This document shows, in pieces, positions 13,845-24,685 of a stretch of DNA of 64,000 nt (position 1 is its first letter; each line of letters opens with the position of its first letter). The translations under genes were made by a program, and so were the position numbers. A model generated the notes under the pieces. It worked only from the letters and a program-made list of their open reading frames with translations. It had not been told where the DNA came from and made no database searches. This stretch comes from Escallonia rubra (lineage: Eukaryota > Streptophyta > Magnoliopsida > Escalloniales > Escalloniaceae): contig JAVXUO010001368.1 of assembly GCA_033065855.1 (NCBI GenBank), positions 186,001 to 250,000 on the forward strand, read 5' to 3'.

Positions 13845-13860
<16 letters not shown>
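12778..13860 (-). repeat. Three tandem copies of the Helitron 5' region
   Basis: A unit of about 350-370 bp is repeated three times head to tail (gtaaacgtacatgatgaaaa at about 12811, 13182 and 13528). Copies differ at only a few positions. The first is the 5' end of the Helitron ending at 13142. Units two and three extend past it and finish with the same 'cacttttatat' edge; the third runs into a TA/TG microsatellite. Confidence 0.85.

Positions 13861-13892
<32 letters not shown>
13846..13892. repeat. (TA)n(TG)n microsatellite
   Basis: A TA run passes directly into a TG run, next to the last tandem Helitron 5' copy. Confidence 0.9.
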
Positions 13893-13894
<2 letters not shown>

Positions 13895-13935
13895 TTGTGC
13901 TGGTACTACTATCAGATCTGCATGGAGGTCAATAA

Positions 13936-14904
13936 ATAATTTTTTTTTTGCCGCTACCTTATTTGTTAGAAGATACCTACAACCTTATGTATAACGACGA
14001 TTAATACTCGTTGAAAATTTTTAATAACTTTTCTGCTAACATTTTTAACAACAATTTTTAGCAGCATTTTTTTACCATGACAAAATAAAAGCAATTAAAG
14101 ATTTAATGAGAATTAATTGTCAATATATTAGGGGTTGTAGTTATCTTTCTACAATTCATGTAACAACCAAATTTTTTTCTTAATAAATCCTATATATTTA
14201 TAGATTCTAGTCTCACTTGCTTCTTATTTTTAGGCATGCACAATATGTTAGTTATTATTCACTCGAAACTATCAAGTATACATATATAATAGGTATCTAT
14301 ATATGTAATTCAATAGAGAGAAAAATCAATAATTTTGGATCTATATAAGATCAAGAAGGGAATTATAAAGTTGCTTATATTACCAATAACATATAGGTAA
14401 TAAAAGCAACTTTTTTGTGGCATTTATGGGGATAGATCATCGCCACCCCTTAACCCCGACTCTATATAGGGTCTGCCCTTATAGCCACCACCTCCATCAC
14501 CTTGTCCGAAGCCAAGGCAGCACCGCCCCACCTTGCCTAGCCCTTAACGACAGCGCCACGCCAACCACAAAGCATCATCACCAATCACCGTATGTTGTCA
14601 CCGTTGTATAAATTTCTGTAAGTTATCAATATGCGCGTACACTTTCTCCTATATTGATTTTTTCTTATTTTACTTGCTCGTAAAATAAATGATTCTAGAT
14701 ATTTATTTTTCTTTTTTGTAAGGTTACACAAGTATTCGATGGAAATATTAAGGTTTTGGAACCTTCTTCGTGTATGTGAAAATGATAAAAGGTTTTGTGT
14801 ATTTTTCATAAATATTGCTTGTTGTGTGTGCTTTGTATTTTGTTGAACTGCTATGTGTTTTGTATGTCTCTTGTTTTCCTATTTTCACTAAGTTCCTTAT
14901 CTAC
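13936..14904. repeat. Dispersed 1-kb repeat, copy 2
   Basis: This copy is colinear with 9926-10907 from 'ctacctta/tttgttagaagatac' to 'ttttcactaagttcc', with scattered substitutions. It lacks the 240-bp framing repeats of copy 1 and abuts the LTR of the retrotransposon-like element that starts near 14905. Confidence 0.75.
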
Positions 14905-17900
14905 TTGCAGTCTGATGCCAAGGAAGTGGATTCACAGTCTACGTTGAGATGCCACAAGGAATGCAGTCTGAGTCAGATGCTAAGTATGCTGATGTGGGTG
15001 GGACACATCAAGGATGAAGCAAAGGCAGACACCAAAGGGCTTCCTAGACAGAGCCTGAGGATAGCAGTGCTGCGAAGGCGATGGTTCGGGCTGAATACAC
15101 GACAACAATACTCACAGTCAGATGCTTAGGTCTAGAGTCGAGGTCTTGTATATTTCTTTCTCTAGAATTCTATATTGAGAAAGTGAATGTGAGAACGAAT
15201 TCTAAAAAATGTGAAGTCGAGTCCTCAAATGAATTCTCAAGGCCCCTATTTATAGATGTTAAGATGATGATTTCATCAATCAACATGTGGCATTCTCCGG
15301 GAGTGACACGTCACCGAAGAGTTCACAGGTGCCGGTGCTCCATGAATTGTCGGATCACATATTCATCTTCCCTGTCTTATCTGTCTGGAAAGACTGGCCT
15401 ACATAACGTCGGTGTGGCCAGAGAGTCCTCTCGATCTAGTCATTAGTCCAAAGCCCGTGCAGAGTCCTATAAGGCGTCGAGAGACGCCGAGGTCCTGATA
15501 ACCGTGGGGAAGGCCCGACGCCCAACTGCCAAGCAGACTAGGCACGATACCCTCCGGAAACCTGCTCTCATCTCAGAGTGACTCGGGAGTCACAGTCCCC
15601 AGGGGTGCCGACGAAAAGCCCTCAGTGCCGAAGCACGTAGACTAGTCACGCAAATACCTTGGTGAAGATAGTGTCTTAGAGAGCGAGCCTGTATCCCGCG
15701 GGTAAGTCCTTGTGCCAGAGTACTCAAAGTGCACCAAGGTAGTGTCCCAGAGGAGTTGCCTACCCGACTGGCCGAGGTAGTATCCCGGAAGAGCCATCTA
15801 ACTGACAGAAAGGGAGTTGAAGCTCCCTAGTGGGGATAGTGTCTTAGAGAGCGAGCCTATCCTGCGGACGAGTCCTTGTGTTGAAGCACTTAGAGCGCCA
15901 ATGTAGTGTCTTGGAGAAGTCCCTACCCGACGGGCTAAGGTAGCATCCCGGAAGAGCCGGAAGAGCATCCAGGTAGGGTGAGCACTGTTCAGTTTGGTTC
16001 GGTTTAGGGGTCAAATCCGCAAACTGAACCATTACTCCTGGGCTTAGAAAATCAAGAATTGAACCAAACCAAACACCATCGGTTTGGATGGTTCGATTTG
16101 GCTTAGTCGGTTTGGAGTGGTTTACGCCATTTAAAGATGTTGTTCCTTTGCACACTACTATTAGATCTAATAATAATTAAAAATTAAAGTAATTTATTTT
16201 CTAAATTGCATATAATCTTGTCACATTCGATATTTAAGTGCTCATTGATGTATGAGATAGAATAAGTAAATATAGAATAGTTATTGATTACGAATTTTTT
16301 TATGTTATAAGTATTTTCATTATTTTCTTTTCTTTTAACTTTCAAGATTTCTTTATTTGGATTTTTTTGGTGCCGTATATGTGAAATTATGAATGTTACT
16401 AAAATAGATTTACATATCATAGGTCGGTTCGATTCGGTTTGGAATCGGTTTAAAAAATGTGAACCGTGAACCAAACCGAACCAAGATTGGTTTAAGAAAT
16501 GTGAAACCGAACTATTAATATCTTTGGACAATTTAGATTGGATTGGTTCGGTTTGGTTGATTTGAACGGTTCAGATCGGTTTAAACAGTTCGGTATCGGC
16601 CCTACCTGGCGGGGTAGTGTCTTAGAGAGCGAGCCTATCTCGAGGGTGAAACCTTGTACCGGAGCACTCTGAGCGCGCCAAGGTAGTGTCCTGAAGAAGT
16701 CTTCTACTCGAAGGCTGAGGTATAGCATCCCGGAGGAGCCATCTACATGGCAGAATGGGAGTTGAAGCTCTTTGACAGGGATACTGTCTTAAAGAGCGAG
16801 TTTACCCCCGCAGGTGAGTCCTTGTGCTGGAGCACCCGAAGCACACCAAGGTAGTGTTATGGAAGAGTCGCTTACCTGAGTATTCCAGAAGATTCGTCTA
16901 CCTGACGGAAAGGGAGTCTTCATGCCGGAGCACTTGGAGCTCCCTAGCGGAGATAATGTCCCGGGGGAGTCTTCTATTCCCGCATGATGCTGCACACTCT
17001 GGGGAGTGGGTCGAAGCATGTTCCATGACCAAGGCAATGTGCACATAGTGTACGTGGTGAAAGGATGGACCAATGCGGGGGCGTGGTAGTGTGATAAAGT
17101 GCCGATGGGGAAGACTGTGTAAGTGGCACTAGGCACGACGGAGTGTGTACGGCGCCGGGGGCACTATAGCGTGACAGATTGCCTAGGGGCGTGACTGTAT
17201 AAGCAGCGACGTGCATGGGCACGATAGAGTGTGTGCAGTGTCGGGGCACGTGAGATGGAAATGGCGCACATGCACGACGACAACTATCACGAAAGTGGCG
17301 TCGTTCTGGGGGCACGTGATGCATGAACGACGCATTGGTGCGGTGATGGGTGTCATGGAGTCGACGCTTGAACGTGACGTCGAACGTTGCAGAGTCGGTA
17401 CGCAGGCATGGGTGACAGATGTCTAAGAGTCAATGCATTGGCGCGGGCTACGGGCATCACAAAGAAGGCGAACAGACGTTGGCAACGGGGGGTCGCAGAG
17501 TTGGCGCGCGGGCAACAGGTGTCACAGAGACGGTGCCTAGACGACGCTCTCATAACGCTTGGCCGAAGGAAAAGGAAGTGAGCAGAGGTGGGAGGCCAAG
17601 GCCGACCCCTCAAAAGGGAAAGAGGCCGACCCTCAAAGGGGAAGGCACGCTAACCCCAAGGAGGGAGATGTGTGACCGGGTGAGCAGATAGGGGCTGCAA
17701 AGGTTGAGGTACACCGGCCGCCGAGGGGGAAGATGTGCAACTAGCTGAGTAAAAAGGGGCTACGAACGTTGAGGCATGCTGACAACCGAAGGGGAAGATG
17801 TGCAACTGACTGAGCAAAAAAGGGCTGCGAAGGTTGAAGCACGCCAACTGTCGAAGGGGAAGATGTGCGACCGGACCGGCTGAGCAAAAAGGGGCTGATA

Positions 17901-18200
17901 AGGTTGAGGCACGTTAACTGCCGATGGGGAAGATGTGCGACCGATTGAACAAAAAGGGGATGCAAAGGTTGAGGCACGCCATGGTCGCCTCGCTAGCCAA
18001 AAAAAAAGTTGCACCAAGATAACTTAGCGAAGAAGAAACGTAAAAAAAGAGGCGAAGAATGCGCATGACTTGAGCGTGCGCGTTTTGACCGATTGAAAGC
18101 GTTGAAAAATTAACCGTGGCTCTATGGGATCGGCCAAGGTAGGTTAGAAACACAGTCAATGAAAACTTAAGTGTCGATACACCAGTATAAATAAGGTGGA
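14905..18200 (-). mobile_element. Fossil LTR-retrotransposon-like element A, non-coding
   Basis: The left end (about 14905-15450) is an LTR-like block; on the minus strand it has a TATA-type box (tctataaatag) and matches the LTR-like block of element B at 28430-28946. The 18000-18130 segment also matches B (25900-26060) in the opposite orientation. The interior is tandem-repeat DNA: units of about 170 bp between 15660 and 16800, irregular GC-rich repeats at 17060-17460, and units of about 62 bp at 17690-17960. No gag or pol domain is seen. It resembles a LARD-type derivative, broken and old, and carries a hAT-type MITE at 15974-16604. Confidence 0.6.
15974..16604. mobile_element. hAT-type MITE, TAGGG ends
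   Basis: The 631-bp element starts TAGGGTGAGCA and ends ...GGCCCTA, with subterminal arrays of 'ggttcggttt' and its complement around an AT-rich centre. It matches the element at 20268-20899 in design and length. No clear 8-bp target duplication could be read in this tandem-repeat context. Confidence 0.65.
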
Positions 18201-19490
18201 TCATCCAAACAAACGTCCAAATAAAAGCTCTTGGGTATGGAACTTTTTCGATGCAGATGTGTCGACTGGATCGGGTACGCTACATAGAAGTCATGTTCAC
18301 GGTATATGCTTCTAAATCCGGAAACGGAAAGTTCTATATGATTCGACATCTTAAAGTCAGACGGCCTCATTGCAGTACTATTAACTTTTCAAGATGCACG
18401 ATAACTAGTCAACTAGTATTGGGGCCCTTCACTAACTAATACTAGTTGATGAGAGGCCTTTTGAGGGATGTCAAGGGGGAGGGTTTTAGATGAATTATGG
18501 GAAACGCATACTTGCAATACAAAATGGCGAGTACGCAATGACAAAAAAAGACATCATAAGCATGTATATCGGAGATAAGGAAATTTTTTGGGCATCTTCA
18601 AATATGCTTTGTAACGGGGCTTGTTTAACTATCGACGCATGATCGGCATGTATGAGTGATCATTATTTCTTGTAAATTATGGCACAGTGTATTATAATAA
18701 TTGAAGATTTTAGAAAGGAATAATTTGATTTCTATACTTCCAATCACCCGCTTGTTCCTGATTGCCTTGACCATGCGTTGACTAAATGCATATTACGTTG
18801 GAATATGGAAGGAAGAGTTTTTAGCATTAATTTAGACAACTTGACTGCCAAATGATTGCGTGACAACCAGAATTTAAGCACGTTTGATTGCAAAAAAAGT
18901 CTCTTCTATGTAATGATACCCTTTTTCATCCTAGATGCTGTGCACACATTCTAATTTGATTAATCAAATCAGAATGTGTGCACGTCATTGGAAAAACTCC
19001 GTCTTGCGTTCAGTTTGTGAATGGGTCTCTTATCTATATCTACATGTATATAATATATAATAAACGAAACAAGAGTTTCTTTACGCGACACATCATCACA
19101 GAAATATTACTTCTTTACTTGACATATTGTTATATTATGTTTTCAATGTGAAATAGAATTATAACTATTATAAGTGTCACTAAAGGTTTAAAATATTATC
19201 TTGGATGGAGTTCTTATTTCTTAGTGAGGTACTTATTTTTTGATAAGTTAATTTTTATATTACTAAGCCTTATATAATTAAAACACTAATTCTAAACGTT
19301 CTTATAACTCATCTTAAATCAATTAAACTCATTGCAATCAACCTATTCGTGCCCTAAACACACTTTTATACAACTAATTCATTCAATTAAACACACAATC
19401 ATACCCACTAACAAATCCGAAGAACACACACATATATATACCATGTATATTCAGCCGAGTTGAACCAATATTCAATCCAATTGCCACAAT
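18201..19490. other. Intergenic DNA with no supported gene
   Basis: AT-rich sequence with only short incidental frames. It contains a 44-bp near-perfect palindrome at 18940-18983 and, from about 19030, a stretch (tctatatctacatgtatata) that resembles a Helitron 5' end, without a 3' partner that I can place. Confidence 0.5.
18940..18983. repeat. 44-bp near-perfect palindrome
   Basis: The arms are 22 bases each, begin GTGCACACATTCT and meet without a loop; a single mismatch separates them. DNA of this form can extrude as a cruciform and its RNA would fold into a perfect-looking hairpin. Confidence 0.9.
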
Positions 19491-19499
19491 TGTTTTCGC

Positions 19500-20187
19500 A
19501 ATTAAGGTTCAAAATCATACCATAATGGGTTTAGGGTTTCTCCTCATTTTTTTTCTTTCTTCGCCTCTTTTTTCTTCCTTCTTCCCTATTTTTTTCCTTC
19601 CCTTTTTCTTCCCGCTGCTTCATTGCTGTTACTGTTCACCGGTTGTTCTTCAATTTCCATTATTTCCATTTTCGGCCCCAAACTTTCCTTTTTATATTAT
19701 AAAATCTCATCAATCTTATCCCCCTTTTATTTTATTATATAATGAACTTAGTCAGCCTAGTTTAACTAGGAGGTGGCCACCATTCGGCTGACTCCTCCCC
19801 AATTTGTGACACCTTTTTGAAACTTTCAAAAGTTGCACTTTAGCCCCTCAAATTTCCAAAATTGCATCTTGGCCCCTCGACTTTGAAAAATTACAACTTG
19901 ATCTCAAATCACCCTAACCCTCCATGTACCCCCCTAACACCTCATTATCATAAAAAGAGATGCTACTTAATAAAGATGTGCATCCCGTTCATCATATTTT
20001 CTAAAATTATATTTTTGTCCCTTAACTTTTCAAAATTACATTTCAACCCCCACGGCCACACTAACCCCTTATTTAACTCATTAACACTTAATTATCACCA
20101 ACATAATGCTACTTAGTAAAATAATCTCCCATTAATTAATCAAACTTGGGATTAGATTAATTTCTGATATTTTTCGGGGTATCACAA
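19500..20187 (-). mobile_element. Fossil LTR (probable solo LTR, gypsy-like)
   Basis: Read on the minus strand the block begins TGTGATACCCCGAAAAATAT at 20187, an opening typical of plant Ty3/gypsy LTRs. It continues through short repeated 'gggg(c/t)caaaatg'-like phrases and a TATA-type segment near 19740 into a purine-rich stretch near 19540-19620. The other boundary is approximate. No internal coding region is attached, so it is a remnant. Confidence 0.45.
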
Positions 20188-20267
20188 ACCAGATGCTTTA
20201 CTGTATAATTAGGTACCAATGCATGGAAAACATCACTTAGACGCTTCTGCCAAGCTTTAGGCACACA

Positions 20268-20899
20268 TAGGGGTGAGCATCAAACCGTTCAAACCGATCC
20301 GAACCGCTCAAACCGATCAAACCGAACCAATCCAATCCGAACCGTCCAAAGATCTTAACGGTTTGGTTTCATATTTTTCAAACCGACCTTGGTTCGGTTT
20401 GGTTCACGGTTCACATCTTTGAAACCGATTCCAAACCGAACCGAACCGACCTATGATATGTTAATGTATTTTTAGTAACATTCTATTGATAATTACACAT
20501 ATAAGGTACTAAGCAACTCCAAAATAAACAAATCTTGAAAGTTAAAAGAAACAAAAATACTAACAACACTTAGAACACAAAAAATTTGTGACCAATATCT
20601 AGTTTATATTTGCTCATTCTTTCTCATTCATCAACGAGAACTTATATATCGAATGAAATAAGATTATATGCAATTTAGAAAAAATATAACTTCAATTAGT
20701 AGTGTGCAAAGTAATGACCACTTTAAGTGGGCAAACCGATCCAAACCGACTAAACGGAACCGTTTAAACCGACCAAACCGAACCGTCCAAACCGATGATG
20801 TTTGGTTTGGTTCGGTTCACAAATTTTCAAACCGAGGGGTACGGTTCGGTTTACGGTTTGACTCCCAAACCGAATCAAACCGAACCGTGCTCACCCCTA
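20268..20899. mobile_element. hAT-type MITE with target duplication
   Basis: This 632-bp element has TAGGGGTGAGCA at the left and its complement TGCTCACCCCTA at the right. It is flanked by 8-bp duplications ggcacaca and gacacaca (7 of 8 match), as expected for hAT elements. Subterminal regions are arrays of 'aaaccgaacc' type; the centre is AT-rich and non-coding. The 15974-16604 element is a relative. Confidence 0.85.
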
Positions 20900-20907
20900 G
20901 ACACACA

Positions 20908-21439
20908 CATGAAACACAACTGTAGTACACGTAGAAACCAGACATGAAAAACATCACTTTAAGGAACATGCACTTTGAAATGGCAGGACAAGGGGCCAAC
21001 TCTAGTGGACAACCTTGTGGCCGATGGCGGCCATGGCCTGGCGGCTATGGCCGTGACGCCACGGTCCATTTTCATGCCTTGGCCAATTTTTGGTGTTCTT
21101 TTTGTTGCAAGTGCAATGGATGGTGCGTTCCAATTCTGCCGGATCGACTTTGCTGATCGTTTTGGCCGTTAAATTTGGAGGCGTGTCGCGAAAAAAAAGG
21201 TCCCAAACACAGTCATGTATGCATATAGCCATAATGGACTAGCAATAAGTACATTCAAGTAGCCTTTTGCGTCTCTATAAAATATACTTGAAATTGCGTA
21301 CGAATTGCAATTTTTTTTGACAAGTTACAGATACTGCACGTGTTGCGGAGGAGTTGGGGGTTGTGTTGATTATGATGAAATTCCAAAAAAAGCAGCAGAT
21401 ACTAGAGTTACATCTAGAATTTACTCTTTTCAAAATTCA
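20908..21439. other. Intergenic stretch before UGT copy 1
   Basis: No gene is supported. A short GC-rich patch at about 20990-21170 has open frames on both strands but no recognisable domain and no sign of being a real exon. Confidence 0.4.
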
Positions 21440-21701
21440 TCACAAAGAGTATTTACTAATCAAAGTTGGCGTCTGCTTTAAGAAAGAAAACAGGACACAT
21501 TATCTGTTAGCATAAATCCAAGATATCTTTACTACGTAGGAGGATTTGGACCGTCCAAAACATGCGGGCGGCAGATTGCAAGAATAACCAGAAGTACTTA
21601 CGTGTTTTAGAATTCCACCTTAATTGGCTGAACGTAACAACTGCCAGATCCTTTCCACCTTAAAAACACATGCTGGACCTTTGCTAGAGAGAGGGAGAGA
21701 G
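21440..21701 (+). promoter_or_regulatory. Conserved upstream region of UGT copy 1
   Basis: The sequence from 'actaatcaaagttggcgtct' to the start codon recurs upstream of copies 2 (33530-33741) and, in part, 3 (38234-38440). Shared blocks include 'aaatccaagatatct', 'taggaggatttg' and an ACGT-core motif (acgtgttt here, cacgtgttc in copy 2). ACGT cores are bZIP/bHLH-type sites; their use here is inferred, not shown. Confidence 0.55.
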
Positions 21702-23558
21702 ATGGAGTTTGCCAGAAAAGCTAAGCCTCATGTTGTTTGTATACCATATCCAGCACAAAGCCACATCAAGGCAACGCTGAAACTAGCAAAGCTTCTCCAT
21801 AGCAAGGGCCTTCACATAACCTTTGTCAACACAGAGTTTAACCACAAGCGTTTCCTCAAGGCCGGGGGACCGAACTCCCTTGATGGCTTGCCGGATTTTC
21901 GCTTCGAAACTATTCCGGACGGGCTTCCTCCTTCGGACGCAGACGCCACCCAAGACATCACTGCTCTTTGTGAGTCAGTCAGGAGAACTTGCTATGCTCC
22001 ATTTCTTGACCTGTGCGCCAAGCTTGATGACCCTCCGGTGAGTAGTATCGTGTCGGATGGTTTCATGACCTTCACGTTAGATGCGGCAGAAGTACTTGGA
22101 ATCCCAATTATACTTCTCTGGACACTCTCTGCTTGTGGTTTCATGGGATTCTATCAGTGTCAAGGTCTCTTTGATAGAGGCTTGATACCACTCAAAGGTA
22201 CTCCCTCGAGCACTACTTCAGGTCTATAGAGACCACAACAAAGGGTCGCTAAACACCATGCCACGATTGCCCTGAGGAGGGATAAATCTTCCTTTTGGTA
22301 CACCGCCAGAGGAATGCTACTTGTGTTAAAAAAAATTCATACCACCTTAATTGGTTTGATCCAAATTTGGCCATCAAATCTCAATTCATGCATTTGAAAA
22401 CGTTTGTCATGTTAGATTATGTATCATTTCCTTAATTCCTATGTTTGAAGTACTTGAAGAAGTACTTGGGCTTTCGTTCCTTAATTTATCATTTTTTTTC
22501 CGAAATTTTGAACAAGAAGGTGAAAAGAGTAGTGTTTCTTGAAGAAGTTTGCTGTGCTAAAAAGAGTAATAAGTCGTGTTTTTTTTTCCTTTCTGGATCT
22601 TGCAGATGAGAGCTATCTAACAAACGGATACTTGGACACCGTCGTAGATTGGATTCCAGGTATGAAAGATATACGTCTCAAGGATCTCCCAGGCTTTATT
22701 CGAACTACCAATCAAGACGATTTTCTTTTGAACTTCTGCTCGGAAGCTGCCCAGAGGTCTTATAAAGGTTCTGCAAATATTATCCAAACTTTTGATGCCC
22801 TAGAACCGGATCTTGTAAACGCTCTATCAATAATGCTTCCTCACCTTTACACCATTGGCCCTGTTCAACTTCTTCTCAACCAAACGTCATTATCATCAGA
22901 AGAAGAGCATCTCAAGTTTATCGGATACAGTCTATGGAAAGAAGAACATGTGTGTCTCGAGTGGCTCAATTCCAAAGGACCAAACTCCGTGGTATATGTA
23001 AATTTTGGTAGCATAACCGTCGTAACACCCCAACAGTTGCTAGAGTTTGCTTTAGGTCTCGCTAATAGCAACCAATCCTTCCTGTGGATAATCAGACCTG
23101 ACCTAGTGGTGGGCGAATCTGCAATTTTACCGCCTGAATTTGTGGAGGTTACTAAGGAAAGAGGGTTCATTGCAAGTTGGTGCCCGCAAGAGCAAGTACT
23201 CAACCACCCATCAATTGGAGGGTTCTTAACACACTGTGGTTGGAACTCCACCATCGAGAGCTTGTCGTCTGGGGTACCAATGATTTGTTGGCCGTTTTTT
23301 GGCGATCAGCCGACAAATTGTAGATTCATTTGCAAAGAATGGGAGGTTGGCATTGAAATCGAGGATGCGAATGCTGAAAATTTTGAGAAGCTTGTAAGAG
23401 AGTTGATTGAAGGAGTAGAAGGAAAGAGAATGAAGAACAAGGCCATAGAGTGGAAGAAAAGGGCAGAAGAGGCTACTGCTCCAGATGGGTCATCGTCATT
23501 GAATTTGGAAAGATTGGTGAAAAATCTATGGTCCCATAGAACTAGCATTTCCTCTTAA
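21702..23558 (+). CDS. UGT85-like UDP-glycosyltransferase, copy 1 (intact)
   Basis: Family-1 glycosyltransferases move a sugar from a UDP-sugar to small acceptors in the cytosol; UGT85 members act on terpenoids, cyanohydrins and other aglycones. Exons 21702-22197 and 22606-23558 join at G|AT to restore LKDESYL, giving 482 residues, normal for the family. The second of two in-frame ATGs was chosen because it matches copy 2 and family starts. His21 (PAQSHI; the family usually has PAQGHI) and Asp119 (VSDG) fit the catalytic dyad. The 44-residue PSPG box spans about residues 357-400: it opens WCPQEQ, contains THCGWNS and ends DQ; the final Gln suggests UDP-glucose as donor. Acceptor unknown. It is the first of four tandem copies and has a 408-bp intron. 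Confidence 0.92.
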
Positions 23559-23800
23559 AATATGATTTTCGCCTTTAAGAAAAGGGCTGGTCCAGAGCAA
23601 GGCAGGAGATGGTTCAATGATGTATCCTTTCACTAGTTGCTCTAGATATTCTAGTTTCTAGCATTCTTGATATCATAGTACGTATGGCCGCAAAGCAAAT
23701 GCAGTTGTGATCCTCGTGACCTTGCTATGAAGCCGCCATACCCCACCTGAATTGCCAACCACCAGTTTATAAGATAATCCAATGACTATCTGTAGATGAT
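23559..23800 (+). other. 3' flank shared with UGT copy 2
   Basis: The region from 'aatatgattttcgcc' to 'agataatccaatgactatct' is closely repeated after copy 2 (36351-36590). The duplicated block therefore runs past the stop codon and includes the 3' UTR. Confidence 0.75.
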
Positions 23801-24336
23801 AGATTGTTGTGAAAATCAACCATAAGAACAAGGTTGCTCTAACTTTTGAGTTAAAAAGGTCTGTACAGCTTTGAATTTCACTGTTATAGGCTTGGCTTCG
23901 TCTTCAAAGTTCCACACAAGGTAATGGATAGAAGGAACCATTTCCGTATTCAAAGAATTTCTTAGGAAAAAAGATAAATTTAAATAGTATAGGATTTGGG
24001 ACAAAAAGTTGGATGGCGCTAAAAAGGTGTACTTATATGTTTTTAGACTTAATCTAGAATCCTAAATACCACTCCAAATAAATATTGTACCTAATATATC
24101 TATCATAATAATATACTTATGGATAGAGGATTGATAAAAAATTTATTCAACTTTTAATAAGTATATGAATAGTAAAAGACGACCTTTCTATTTGATTTCA
24201 TGAGTATTTTACTTCTTAAGCAATCTTTTTAGGAAAATGGAACTGATACCTACAATCAGGGGCAGAACCAGAAATTCTTTTCAGCGGGTGCAAAAATTAT
24301 AACAAATTCACCAATTTTTTTTATTAAAATAATATT
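23801..24336. other. Intergenic DNA with no supported gene
   Basis: AT-rich. Near 24257 a phrase 'caggggcagaaccagaaat' resembles the edge of a repeat family common in plants, but its other end could not be placed securely. Confidence 0.35.
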
Positions 24337-24352
24337 AAAAACAGAGTGCACT

Positions 24353-24669
24353 CAGTACAGGGATGCCTGGGGTGATTCAGCAATGGGTGAAATATAGGAC
24401 ATTTAGTTGGAAAAAGACACCTGCAACTTCAGTTAATCAAATGTTGTGTGAAGCATGGGGTATTGATAAACAAGTATTGTTAGAAGGGAGGTAGTGTCTT
24501 GATGGTGCTGGCAACATGAAGAGAGCTTGGTAGAACCTGGTAGGTTGTACATTGTAAAATTGTACATTAAGATAGTTAGTGAACTGTATAGTTGGCAAGA
24601 GAGAACAACTATGTACATATTTTGTTGAAAAGGAATGAAATAACTCATTGGGACCTTTACCAAAAAAAA
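24353..24669 (+). mobile_element. 5'-truncated retroposon with poly(A) and 16-bp target duplication
   Basis: The insert of about 317 bp ends in a run of A and is bounded by identical 16-bp copies of aaaaacagagtgcact (24337-24352 and 24670-24685). That is the signature of target-primed reverse transcription by a LINE machinery. The body has no domain I recognise, so it may be a LINE 3' end, a SINE or a retrocopied transcript. Confidence 0.8.
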
Positions 24670-24685
24670 AAAAACAGAGTGCACT

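Noticed and set aside
17353-18017. Frames with repeated 'PSAVNVPQPYQPLF'-like text
   Set aside because: They translate the 62-bp tandem repeats of element A and lack any gene context.
22865-23254. Minus-strand 129-codon frame inside UGT exon 2 (also at 35657, 40283 and 46606)
   Set aside because: It is the antisense shadow of conserved UGT coding sequence; it recurs only because the sense strand is conserved.
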